A DNA stretch of 64,000 nt from Levilinea saccharolytica. GTDB taxonomy: Bacteria > Chloroflexota > Anaerolineae > Anaerolineales > Anaerolineaceae. Location of the stretch: assembly GCF_001306035.1 (NCBI RefSeq), contig NZ_LGCM01000008.1, forward strand, positions 36,745 to 100,744. The letters are read 5' to 3'. The position numbers and the translations under genes were made by a program. Below, piece by piece: positions 32,276-41,207 of the stretch. Position 1 is the first letter of the stretch. Each line of letters opens with the position of its first letter. The notes beneath the pieces are model-generated. The model searched no databases. It was not told the origin of the DNA and was given only the letters and a program-made list of their open reading frames with translations.

Positions 32276-33343
32276 ATGAATGTATACGAAGACAAATACC
32301 TGCGCGAAAAAGTGAACCGAATTATTGCCAGGCAGAAGGAGGGCAAGATCATCATCGCTGCTTATAAGGATGGTTGTGGCTTACCTGCGAGAGAAGACCT
32401 TGGGCAGGAACTGACACGGGCAGCTTACCCATACGATTATGCAGTTGGTAAAGCCGGCTTCCTTAAGTACGATTCGGAACTCGGAGCTTACCTATTTACT
32501 GCAAAATTGGGTGAGAAACTACCCCAAGTGTTAGCTAACTACCGAATTCTTACTCTAGGTGAAGCAATCCTCGATGTAAAGTACAGGAGTATCCGTATTC
32601 AATGCGGCGAAACCAGCGTTACCTTCACCGGAGTACAACCCTGGAAAGGTCTGTACGAAGTTCTGAAAGAGGTCAACGAAGAACTGGCTCGAGTCAATTC
32701 TGGGATTGTTGTTTGGAAGATTGTTCCGAAGGAAAGCGGGGATTCCAAATCGGGTGATCGTCTATTTCCTGAAGCGGTACCAAAGCTTCGGAACGGGCAA
32801 GCAATGGCACATGCCACCGGCTATGCCTATGACACCGATCACAACCTGGCGTATATTGGCCTTGTAAGTTACAAGACCAGCCTGGAGTCACTACGAGTGA
32901 CTCTTATGTGCGGGAAATCCCTACAAATGACTCAGGACGGCCTAAGCGATGTGTTACTGATTCCCACTGATAAGTATGAACAAGCCTGGCAAGCCATGCC
33001 TGAATACACCAGTCATCATGTCGGGTTCGTATCTCGGCTTGCGCTTCCTGGAAAATGGGAACCAGAAGACCTCAGTGCATATCTGCTTATTTTTCGAGGA
33101 ACACCTGATCCAGGAAAGGAATTGATTCAACTTTTCGTTGAACGAATCAAAGAAGCTCTGGAGGTGCCGATCCTGGATGAATGGTCAGTAGTCCTTTGGA
33201 AACAAGCTCGCAGCCGTAAGTTGGTTCAAGATCTGACCACAGGTGGCGATTGTGTCCTTGGTGCCAGAATTGACCTGCAAGCTGACTGGAAAGACCTGTT
33301 ATCTGAGTTATTAGCTCAGGAGGAAATCTCACTGACCATCTGA
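32276..33343 (+). CDS. Protein of unknown function
   Basis: 355 residues from ATG 32276, which has an AAAGGAGG SD. There is no signal peptide or membrane helix. It is a mixed alpha/beta protein with repeated segments ending in LFVERIKEALEVPILDEW and LLSELLAQEEISLTI. No catalytic motif is obvious. It directly precedes the large methyltransferase-helicase gene, separated by a strong terminator hairpin. Its presence in the AACGTTGG-controlled set ties it to the element. Confidence 0.65.
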   Translation: MNVYEDKYLREKVNRIIARQKEGKIIIAAYKDGCGLPAREDLGQELTRAAYPYDYAVGKAGFLKYDSELGAYLFTAKLGEKLPQVLANYRILTLGEAILDVKYRSIRIQCGETSVTFTGVQPWKGLYEVLKEVNEELARVNSGIVVWKIVPKESGDSKSGDRLFPEAVPKLRNGQAMAHATGYAYDTDHNLAYIGLVSYKTSLESLRVTLMCGKSLQMTQDGLSDVLLIPTDKYEQAWQAMPEYTSHHVGFVSRLALPGKWEPEDLSAYLLIFRGTPDPGKELIQLFVERIKEALEVPILDEWSVVLWKQARSRKLVQDLTTGGDCVLGARIDLQADWKDLLSELLAQEEISLTI

Positions 33344-33372
33344 TTGAACAAGTAAAACAACTCGCTACATCA

Positions 33373-33437
33373 CCCCGGAGGGGGCGCTTTTCATCCCCTC
33401 AAGGGGTTGGACGCGTCTCCTGCGGGGATTTTATTTT
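33373..33437 (+). terminator. Long terminator hairpin before the helicase gene
   Basis: A 15-bp stem (33373-33387 with 33413-33427, one mismatch and two G-U pairs) encloses a smaller CCCC/GGGG stem and is followed by ATTTTATTTT. It is a good intrinsic terminator for the 32276 gene or an attenuator for the gene at 33454. Confidence 0.75.
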
Positions 33438-33453
33438 CGTAAAGGAGTGAACA

Positions 33454-36400
33454 ATGCGTCCACCAGCAATCGAAAGAATGGGGTACTACCCCACGGATGA
33501 ACCGGTTGTCGAGATCATCCGCACTTACCTGAAACCGCCCAGCGAAAGAGGGCGGTTATTTGATCCCTGCGCAGGGGAAGGAAAAGCTGCTTCTTCCTTG
33601 GGTAACGCGCTCAATTGCGAAACCTGGGGGGTTGAACTCTCACCAGAACGAGCAGGGAAGGCTCAAAACGTGATGGATAAGGTTTTCCAGGCTCCCTGGC
33701 AAGCTTGTGTTCTGAGCGATGAAAGCATTTCCTGGCTCTATTTAAATCCTCCTTATGACTTTGACCGTTTTGAAGGTCAAAAACGATTGGAATGGGATTT
33801 TCTCAAGACGACCTCCTCCAAACTGATCCGTGGCGGGCTGCTGACCTATATCATCCCACAGAAAATCCTAGGAATGCTTGAAGTTGCTCGGCTGTTAGCC
33901 GGGCATTATGAAGCTATCACGATCTATCGGTTTCCGGATGGATTGTACGAGAAGTTTAAACAGGTAGTGGTGTTGGCATACAAGCGCAAGCTATACCAGC
34001 TACCCACAGACAAGGAGGTTCTTTCGCTCCAAAGCCTGGCATCAACTGAACTGGAACCTATCCATCCCGCTGTTGAACCGATCTATGAACTATTGCCTGC
34101 ACCATTACGAGGTGCAAATGGCAAACCAGTTATGTTCAAGCGAACGGATTGGGAACCGGAAGAGGTGGTTGAAGCCACGAAGGAAGCAGGTGTCCACAAG
34201 ACCAGTGATTGGCTTGACCTGATACACCCAACGCGTGGTCTGGCTCAACTCTCCCAACCGGTCATGCCCTTGAAGAAAGGTCATATCGCTATGCTCATGG
34301 CCTCTGGCATGATGGGCACAGTAAAGTTGACCGATGAAGAGGGTAAACCAATGCTAATTAAGGGACGGGTGATCAAGGTGGTCGAAAAGACTGAGCAGCC
34401 GGATGCCAAAGAAGCCGATACAGTCGTAGAAACCTACAAGGATCGTTTTGTTACTACGGTAGCTGTGTTGAAGCAGGATGGTATCCAGGTGATCCAGGAT
34501 GTTAAGGGCCTTTCAGAGTTCATGAAAGTTCACGGCGAGAAGATCGCTGCGCACGTACTGGAAACCTATAAACCCATCTACAATCTGGACCCAACTGTAA
34601 ATGAAATTGCAGTCCTCGATAGGCTTGGTACGCAACGAAAAGCCCTTCCCGGACAAGAGCGTGCTGGATTGCTTCCTGCCCAAAGACATGCGGCAGCGGC
34701 GTTGGCTCGTTCAATTCGTAAAAATGGCGTGGCAAACTGCCAGGCAGAAATGGGGACTGGGAAAACGACAATATCGACTGGTGTGATCGAGCTGCTGAAT
34801 GCTTATCCTGCAATCGTGCTTTGTCCTCCCCACCTTGTACCCAAATGGATCCGCGAAATTGAGGAGGTGATCCCAGGAGCGTATGCACGAGAAATCCGTC
34901 GCATCGGTCGGAATAGTGACGAAGCTTATGATGTGAACGAAGTCCGTGAATTCCTGGATCAATATAAGGCAGCTTATGACACTGCTCAAATGAAAGGAGG
35001 TCCAAAGTCCAAATGGGTGGCGGTGGTAGCACACACCTCTGCCAAGTTTGGGGCAGGATGGCAGCCAGCAGTTATCACCAGGAAAGCGAGAGACCCACTG
35101 ACTGGAAAGATTGTGGATGCCTGTGCTTGTCCTGGTTGTGGTAAGGTCGTGATGGTCGAAAAGGACGGATTTGTGGTTCCGATAACTGACGCCTCTGAAT
35201 TGGCAGAAAAACGCCAATTCTGTCACAATCGAATCCCTGGCTGGGAGTTGGATGCAGACGGGAGGACGAAACTTGATGCCAACGGTGACTCGGTATGGGG
35301 CACACGTCCATGTGGGACACCCTTGTTTGAGTTCAATGGGGCGAGGCGACATAGCATTTCGGAGTACATCACCAAACATGCGAAGGGCGCTTTCAAGCTT
35401 CTGATAGCCGATGAGGTCCATCAGTTCAAATCCAAGTCATCAGATCGGGGAGTCGCGTTCCATCAACTGGTAACAGCGGTGAAGTGGACGCTAACGCTCA
35501 CCGGGACATTCTTTGGTGGCAAAAGCACCTCAATTTTCTGGTTGCTGCATCGCTTGAACCATGGTGTCCGTCGTGATTTTGCTTTCCATGACGAGAAGCG
35601 CTGGGCGCGGTTGTATGGAGTGCTTGAAACCACCCGAAGACGGAGGCGTAATGAAGATGCCGATGAAGATGGCGTGTACACTGGTAACCGGCGCTACCGT
35701 AACCAGGCCAAGGAACAGCCGGGTGTTAGCCCGGCCATTGTTAGCCGGTTATTGGATACCACCATATTCCTGAGCCTGAAGGATCTGAACCTGGCTCTGC
35801 CATCGTATAAAGAGGAAGTGGTTGCCCTGGATATGCTTGATGACCAGGGACAGCAGTATCACAGCATGGACAGCAGCTTGAAACAACTGGCTATCCAATC
35901 CAGTCGTTACTTATCCACCTGGCTTCAATGGACACTGGCGCGACCGAATTCTGCTTTTCGGGATGAGGTTGTGGTGGTCGATGAGGTAGATGACGGCGAG
36001 GGCAAAAGCGTGCGAAAAGTCCCGCTGATGGAGTTGCCGGCAATCAATCCGAATGGCCATAAATGGCTTCCGAAGGAGAACTGGCTGGCTGATTTCTGTA
36101 AGGTTGAAAAGCAGCAAGGGCGAAAAGTGCTGGTCTATGTTCGCCAGACTGGTACCCGCGACATTCAAGATCGGGTGATGATGCCGCTGCAAGCCAACGG
36201 ACTGAGAGTCTCCATCCTGAGTGGGAATGTTGACCCACGCAAGCGTGAAGAATGGATCGCCAAACGTGTGAATACCATCGATGTTTTGATTTGTAACCCC
36301 CGGCTAGTGGAAACAGGTCTCGACCTGGTGCAATTCTCAACCGTGGTGTTCTTCGAGATCGAATATTCACTCTATACGTTGTGGCAAAGCGTGCGACGTG

Positions 36401-36810
36401 TATGGCGTTTGGGACAGACACAGCCGGTCAAAGCGATTTTCTCGGTGTACTCGTCAGCGATGGAAGCCACAGCGCTGGCCTTGATGGGAAAAAAGATGAA
36501 AGCCGCGCAGCTCGTTTATGGGGATGAGGTCGGAGGTGCGATTGTTCCGGAGGAAGAAGGCGACTTTCTCACTCAGCTTGCTCGTGATGTGCTGGAGGGT
36601 GTAAAGCTCTCTGACCTACAGACCTTGTTTGCTGATGACCTGCAGGTCAGCCACAATCCAATGGGCAGTTTGACGACCCCGAGTGCGGTGATTATTCCTG
36701 GTCCGAAAGTGATGACTTGGGATGATTGGGTGAGCCAGAAGACGGTGGTGGTCAGACGGACAAGGAGAAAGGAGGTAGTTCCGGAGGGTCAATTGGGATT
36801 CGGTATTTAG
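33454..36810 (+). CDS. DNA methyltransferase-like / SNF2-type helicase fusion
   Basis: 1,118 residues. The N-terminus carries an adenine-methyltransferase core: FDPCAGEGKAASSLG near residues 36-50 (SAM site) and LNPPYDFD near 95-103 (motif IV), resembling DUF6094. A superfamily-2 helicase follows: Walker A EMGTGKTT near 430, a zinc cluster CACPGCGK near 557, DEVH near 651 and motifs V-VI (ETGLDLVQF; QSVRRVWRLGQTQPV) near 950-985. It probably couples DNA translocation to base modification or acts as the element's replication or anti-restriction enzyme. An AAAGGAG SD precedes the ATG. Confidence 0.8.
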   Translation: MRPPAIERMGYYPTDEPVVEIIRTYLKPPSERGRLFDPCAGEGKAASSLGNALNCETWGVELSPERAGKAQNVMDKVFQAPWQACVLSDESISWLYLNPPYDFDRFEGQKRLEWDFLKTTSSKLIRGGLLTYIIPQKILGMLEVARLLAGHYEAITIYRFPDGLYEKFKQVVVLAYKRKLYQLPTDKEVLSLQSLASTELEPIHPAVEPIYELLPAPLRGANGKPVMFKRTDWEPEEVVEATKEAGVHKTSDWLDLIHPTRGLAQLSQPVMPLKKGHIAMLMASGMMGTVKLTDEEGKPMLIKGRVIKVVEKTEQPDAKEADTVVETYKDRFVTTVAVLKQDGIQVIQDVKGLSEFMKVHGEKIAAHVLETYKPIYNLDPTVNEIAVLDRLGTQRKALPGQERAGLLPAQRHAAAALARSIRKNGVANCQAEMGTGKTTISTGVIELLNAYPAIVLCPPHLVPKWIREIEEVIPGAYAREIRRIGRNSDEAYDVNEVREFLDQYKAAYDTAQMKGGPKSKWVAVVAHTSAKFGAGWQPAVITRKARDPLTGKIVDACACPGCGKVVMVEKDGFVVPITDASELAEKRQFCHNRIPGWELDADGRTKLDANGDSVWGTRPCGTPLFEFNGARRHSISEYITKHAKGAFKLLIADEVHQFKSKSSDRGVAFHQLVTAVKWTLTLTGTFFGGKSTSIFWLLHRLNHGVRRDFAFHDEKRWARLYGVLETTRRRRRNEDADEDGVYTGNRRYRNQAKEQPGVSPAIVSRLLDTTIFLSLKDLNLALPSYKEEVVALDMLDDQGQQYHSMDSSLKQLAIQSSRYLSTWLQWTLARPNSAFRDEVVVVDEVDDGEGKSVRKVPLMELPAINPNGHKWLPKENWLADFCKVEKQQGRKVLVYVRQTGTRDIQDRVMMPLQANGLRVSILSGNVDPRKREEWIAKRVNTIDVLICNPRLVETGLDLVQFSTVVFFEIEYSLYTLWQSVRRVWRLGQTQPVKAIFSVYSSAMEATALALMGKKMKAAQLVYGDEVGGAIVPEEEGDFLTQLARDVLEGVKLSDLQTLFADDLQVSHNPMGSLTTPSAVIIPGPKVMTWDDWVSQKTVVVRRTRRKEVVPEGQLGFGI

Positions 36811-36847
36811 AAAAAAAGACCTTGAATGAAAGTTCAAGGTCTTTTTT
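36811..36847. terminator. Bidirectional terminator between convergent genes
   Basis: A 9-bp stem GACCTTGAA with its complement (36818-36826, 36833-36841) is flanked by seven A and six T. It separates the plus-strand helicase gene from the end of the minus-strand BREX operon. Confidence 0.9.
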
Positions 36848-36880
36848 GTTCATTCCAATCCAAGATCATGTTGAATGTCA

Positions 36881-39058
36881 TTAATTCTGTTCAACCGCAG
36901 CTTTTTCAATAGCCGCATCAACAATTCGGAACCAATCTTCTTCGTCAAGAATTACTACTGGATAACCAAATTGTCCAGAAACAAACTGAAAATCTTCTCT
37001 CACTTCATCGTTGATTGTGTTGGGAATTGACACCCCAATAATATCTAGATCTACGCCTTGAATTGTTGCTAAATATGCAGAGTGACAATACTGTGTATAA
37101 AGTCCTTTGATTGAGGGTACCGACCTTCCAAGACCGCGAACTTTTGATCTCTCTCTGCTTTTTAGGTGGATCCCTATTCGTTTTTCTTCTCCAGTGTTTA
37201 TCCATACATCTGGATATTGAATATCAGCTATCTCATGGCCATGATGAACGCCGTCAAACTCCTCATCAACAGCATATCCGAACAATCTGGAAAGACATAG
37301 ATCATTACCTGTTTTTATCCTGGCCGTGGTTATTACTTCTCGCATGCAACCACTGCAAATTTCATTACTGGAGTGACGATTGTTTCGGGCGCACTTTTCT
37401 TTTATGCGCCAAAGTATCTGACTATATTGTTTTTTTCTTTCATCAGAAATATTCCGTTGGTGAATATGTGCCCTAGTTTGCCACATTTGGAATTCGGATA
37501 GATGATATTCGTTGATTGCCACTCTATTTCTTGGGAGCAATCTTAAAACATGTCCAATGATAATAAAACTACCATCGAATTGTTGATTCTCTATTACGCC
37601 TAAAAACCTGTGGATTGCTTTTAGAAGTTGTACCCCGGGAAGAATCCTGATATCTGCCGAAAATGTCAGCTCAATATTGGCTCCACAGTCGCAGGGGAAC
37701 AACTCATTATCTTGATATTGATGCTCATTAGGATGGGTGGAGCATTGAAAAATGAGCTGGTGATCTACAACAATAGGGGTTAGAGGAGAATTACAAATTG
37801 AACAGCGAGCGATATTATCCCCGCAATTTTCACAGTGAATATTTAGTGCTGGAACAATGTCAAGGAAATGATATTGTTCAACCAGGTTCCTAACGAAAAC
37901 AGGATCGAATTGAAATTCTGAACTACGTGACCTTCGAGCTCCAATTATCGCTTTTATCAATTCCTCGAAATAATACCGTTGTTGAATTTTTAGTTTTTTT
38001 CTACCAAGGGTTACAGGCACATGTCGATAGTACGCTATGAACCCATTCGGATTAATATCAGCCTCCCTATTTAGTTCCTGTTCTGTTTTCTGGATTAAGT
38101 TGATAGAGAGGGCTAATAGGGAATCTTTTCGTAAGTGTGTTGGCGTCCATATACGGCCGTATTGGCGTGATATTCCCATTCCACCTTGGACTAAATCGGG
38201 ATGACTTGAATAAAAACCAAAAGTTTGCTGTCGGGAGGGATCATCGGAAAGAGATCGATAGGATCTTAGTTCTCCTAAAGAAGGATCTGAAATTGTGAGA
38301 GACTGGGCATCAAAATTACCGATTGGATCATCGTCAATTCGTGAAAAGGAGGCCGTCCTTGGATTTGCTCCTTCTGCTAAACGATCTAGCATTTCCTCGG
38401 AAAGATATGGAAGCTGCCAACCAATGTCTAACAATGTTCTACAATAATACAGAATTGGTTTAACCGCTTGGAAATCCGCACATAATAAAAGGGCATGCCT
38501 AAACTCTCTGCTATACCAGATAATTGCTTTTTCAAGACTGTAAATAACATTAACTTCTCCAAAGTCCTCCGACTCCGGATCAGAAACCACATATTCAATT
38601 TTCTTTTCATAAACGAGAGGAATCTCTTGAAATGGTATTTGTGTAACAAACTCTCTCGCAGGAGTAATGATGTAAACTGACCTTACTGTTCGATCCAAAC
38701 CAAATCGAATCGCTGCCTCTTGCATCTGTTCTGCAAGTTCAGTAGTCGTCTCAAGAAGGTGCTGAAAATCTGGCCAGGAGTTAACCGACACCAGATAAAG
38801 TGTTGGGCTTGAAGATAATGGATAGTTCGCTTTTGTATCTTCAAGAGCATTATGTCCATTTTCTGTAGATTGTAGAACCTCCACTAATTGATTTTTTGAG
38901 AAATCATCAAGCCTACGCCTTAAGTCGGTTTCAGCCTGGATATTTAACATTTCTCGAATTTGGTCGCCAGGAATATTCCGGATGACTAATTCTATGATTT
39001 CTCGCTTTGGGACAGGGGTTCCACCAATGGGCATATTTTTCCCTTGCTTTGCTTCCAT
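36881..39058 (-). CDS. Unrecognised 725-residue zinc-finger / nuclease-like protein in BREX operon
   Basis: The ATG is 39058 or, better placed after AAGGGA, 39034. The first 400 residues are mixed alpha/beta with no known motif. Cys clusters follow: CENCG near residue 408, CSICN near 420, CSTHPNEH near 438, CDCG near 456 and CSGC near 568, enough for two or three zinc sites. The C-terminal part contains EIADIQYPDVWIN and then RIGIHLKSRERSK, an Asp strand followed by an x-x-Lys strand like a PD-(D/E)XK fold with His in place of Glu. It follows brxL by 68 bp, ends the BREX operon and may be an added effector. I do not recognise the family. Confidence 0.7.
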   Translation of the reverse strand: MEAKQGKNMPIGGTPVPKREIIELVIRNIPGDQIREMLNIQAETDLRRRLDDFSKNQLVEVLQSTENGHNALEDTKANYPLSSSPTLYLVSVNSWPDFQHLLETTTELAEQMQEAAIRFGLDRTVRSVYIITPAREFVTQIPFQEIPLVYEKKIEYVVSDPESEDFGEVNVIYSLEKAIIWYSREFRHALLLCADFQAVKPILYYCRTLLDIGWQLPYLSEEMLDRLAEGANPRTASFSRIDDDPIGNFDAQSLTISDPSLGELRSYRSLSDDPSRQQTFGFYSSHPDLVQGGMGISRQYGRIWTPTHLRKDSLLALSINLIQKTEQELNREADINPNGFIAYYRHVPVTLGRKKLKIQQRYYFEELIKAIIGARRSRSSEFQFDPVFVRNLVEQYHFLDIVPALNIHCENCGDNIARCSICNSPLTPIVVDHQLIFQCSTHPNEHQYQDNELFPCDCGANIELTFSADIRILPGVQLLKAIHRFLGVIENQQFDGSFIIIGHVLRLLPRNRVAINEYHLSEFQMWQTRAHIHQRNISDERKKQYSQILWRIKEKCARNNRHSSNEICSGCMREVITTARIKTGNDLCLSRLFGYAVDEEFDGVHHGHEIADIQYPDVWINTGEEKRIGIHLKSRERSKVRGLGRSVPSIKGLYTQYCHSAYLATIQGVDLDIIGVSIPNTINDEVREDFQFVSGQFGYPVVILDEEDWFRIVDAAIEKAAVEQN

Positions 39059-39126
39059 TAGCCATTCAATAGTATTGATTTGAGATGACTAACAGATTCA
39101 TTTTCTCTTTCTTAGATATCCGTGAA

Positions 39127-41205
39127 TTAAACCTTGTATATATCCACCTTCGTTTCCAAGCATTTCCTCAATGACAGATCATTGGCGCCGATCTCATTCC
39201 AGCTTTGTGGTTTCTGGTAGAAATCCAAGCCTCGGCCAATTTTTATCACCCAGCCGTTATCCATCCGAATTTCACGATCGTGAAGGTTCGGATTGAAGTC
39301 AAAGTCGAAAACAATATCAACTTCAAGCAGGCTTTGCTTCAGGTCGCCTAATTTTTGTTCAATGTCCAACTTCTGAGTATCATCGTCATAACCGGTGATT
39401 AATTCGATGCGTTTGATGCTTGAGAATTTGACTACAGTTTCGCAAAACCGAACAAAATTCTGAATCTGGTGCGGCATACGAATGTAGGGATCTTCAATCT
39501 CGATACTCTTTGCACCTGTAAAGTAGGGGCCAAAAATGGTCTCATAGCTATAGCCAGTATCACCATAAAAAATTGTGTAATGCTTTTCACTAAGTTCTAA
39601 CTCTTTCGGTGAAACAATTTCTGGTTGAACCATTACTGCCACTTCTGAAGGTTGCTCGACCACAGTTCGAGTTTGAGCTTTCCTCGTTTTTGCTTCCGGA
39701 TCCTCTTTTGTTCCTGAATTCAATGAATGCCGGAATGGATGCTGTGTAGCAGTTGCGTTACGCGATTCCGGACAAAAAACCACGACTTCTTTTCCATCTG
39801 AAGCAAAATAAGAAAGGTTAATCCGTGCAAACTCATCATCCGGTTTGCGTTTGTTCATTTGTTCTTTTACACGCCGCCTGGCTTCAACTGCATAAGCTAC
39901 ATATTCGTCAAATTCCGAATCGCTAGGTGGACCATCGGGATGCAGTATTTTTAGAAAAGCACATACAGTCTTTTTGATGCCCTTTTCATCGCGACCTTCG
40001 ACGTTCTGTCCCAATCGAATTCGCTTGTTGACTTCCTCGTACCGATTGGTGTGAGAGAATTGATGATGAAATGCTTCTGCCAGGTAATCCGTAATGAAGC
40101 CATAATTTCCTGTCAAAAAATCACTGCTGTTTTTGGGCATTTCCCAACCGGGTAAATAGGCAGCAAACCGATCCAATATTGCCAGATCAAACTCCCTTGG
40201 CATGGGAATGAAGAGATCATGTTCGGTTGAATTAACTAATTGTTCGATGGAATGATCGATATTTCCATTGAATGCAAGGCTCGCGTCCGCAATCACTTCG
40301 GCTCCACGTGAAAACCGTCCGTTTGCCATGAAATCTTTCATAATCTGGATGGTTGTGGGGTCTTTGATTTGAATGCCGGCAACCTCATCAAAAGCAACAA
40401 CATCCCAGAAACCAACCAGGCCCGTTCGTTTTCGGGCATTGTTGTAGAACAAAATTGGGGTTGTAGCCTGTCCGCCGCTGACCAGCGTCGAATAGGGAGA
40501 AAATTCGCTAAAGAAGTACGATTTTCCAGTTCCTCTAGGACCTAGCTCGATAAAATTGTAGTTAGGTTCCACTAAACAAGACAAACGGAGTATAAAGTGA
40601 AATTTCAGCCGCGTAGAGAGCTTCGTTGGCTCTAATCCGACTGAGCGCAATACGATATCCAACCATTCATCTCGCGAAAACTTGCTTCGACCGGCAGCAT
40701 ACCCATCGAAATCAAACCGGCTCAATTGAATTGGCCGCAGATCTTCAACATAGAACGTGTAATCATCATCTTCGATTTCGTTGTATCCGATGGTGATTTC
40801 AGCCCAAATACCACCTTCTAACAAACGATCGTTATCGCGGTAAAACTTTTCATTGATAGCCACCCGCTGCGAATTAAAGTTTTCAAGGGCAGCCCAATGG
40901 CGTTTCTCTTTTTCAATGTAGTTGACATGGACCTTATCGATGAAGCGGTGTTTTCCCTTGGTTGCTACCTTCGATTGGGCAGCGTTCGCTTCGTCGGCGC
41001 GCACATAGTTGTCCTGAAGGGTTGCCAGGACAGCTTCCAATCCCTCCTGGATTTCTTTGGGATCTTCACTGGCGCAGTACCGCGCCAATAGAAATTCCAA
41101 AACAAATGTTGGGACATTCGTGCCCTTTTTAATACGATGTACCAAGTCCTTGCGGACAACTTTTCCTTCAAATACTCCAAGCAGTTTCTCGTCTAAAGCA
41201 TCCAT
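39127..41205 (-). CDS. brxL: BREX protein BrxL with MIT_C-like C-terminus
   Basis: 692 residues. The N-terminal BrxL domain (LLGVFEGKVVRKDLVHRIKK; VPTFVLEFLLARYCA) and an AAA+ core (ELGPRGTGKSYFF near residue 218; VVAFDEVAGI) are typical. The last 150 residues (YGDTGYSYETIFGPYFTGA, IEDPYIRMPHQIQNFVRFCE, HDREIRMDNGWVIKIGRGLD) resemble the MIT C-terminal (MIT_C) domain rather than the Lon-like peptidase end. BrxL is essential for phage exclusion in type 1 BREX and forms MCM-like rings on DNA (literature knowledge). It starts 2 bp after pglZ. Confidence 0.88.
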   Translation of the reverse strand: MDALDEKLLGVFEGKVVRKDLVHRIKKGTNVPTFVLEFLLARYCASEDPKEIQEGLEAVLATLQDNYVRADEANAAQSKVATKGKHRFIDKVHVNYIEKEKRHWAALENFNSQRVAINEKFYRDNDRLLEGGIWAEITIGYNEIEDDDYTFYVEDLRPIQLSRFDFDGYAAGRSKFSRDEWLDIVLRSVGLEPTKLSTRLKFHFILRLSCLVEPNYNFIELGPRGTGKSYFFSEFSPYSTLVSGGQATTPILFYNNARKRTGLVGFWDVVAFDEVAGIQIKDPTTIQIMKDFMANGRFSRGAEVIADASLAFNGNIDHSIEQLVNSTEHDLFIPMPREFDLAILDRFAAYLPGWEMPKNSSDFLTGNYGFITDYLAEAFHHQFSHTNRYEEVNKRIRLGQNVEGRDEKGIKKTVCAFLKILHPDGPPSDSEFDEYVAYAVEARRRVKEQMNKRKPDDEFARINLSYFASDGKEVVVFCPESRNATATQHPFRHSLNSGTKEDPEAKTRKAQTRTVVEQPSEVAVMVQPEIVSPKELELSEKHYTIFYGDTGYSYETIFGPYFTGAKSIEIEDPYIRMPHQIQNFVRFCETVVKFSSIKRIELITGYDDDTQKLDIEQKLGDLKQSLLEVDIVFDFDFNPNLHDREIRMDNGWVIKIGRGLDFYQKPQSWNEIGANDLSLRKCLETKVDIYKV

Positions 41206-41207
41206 AA

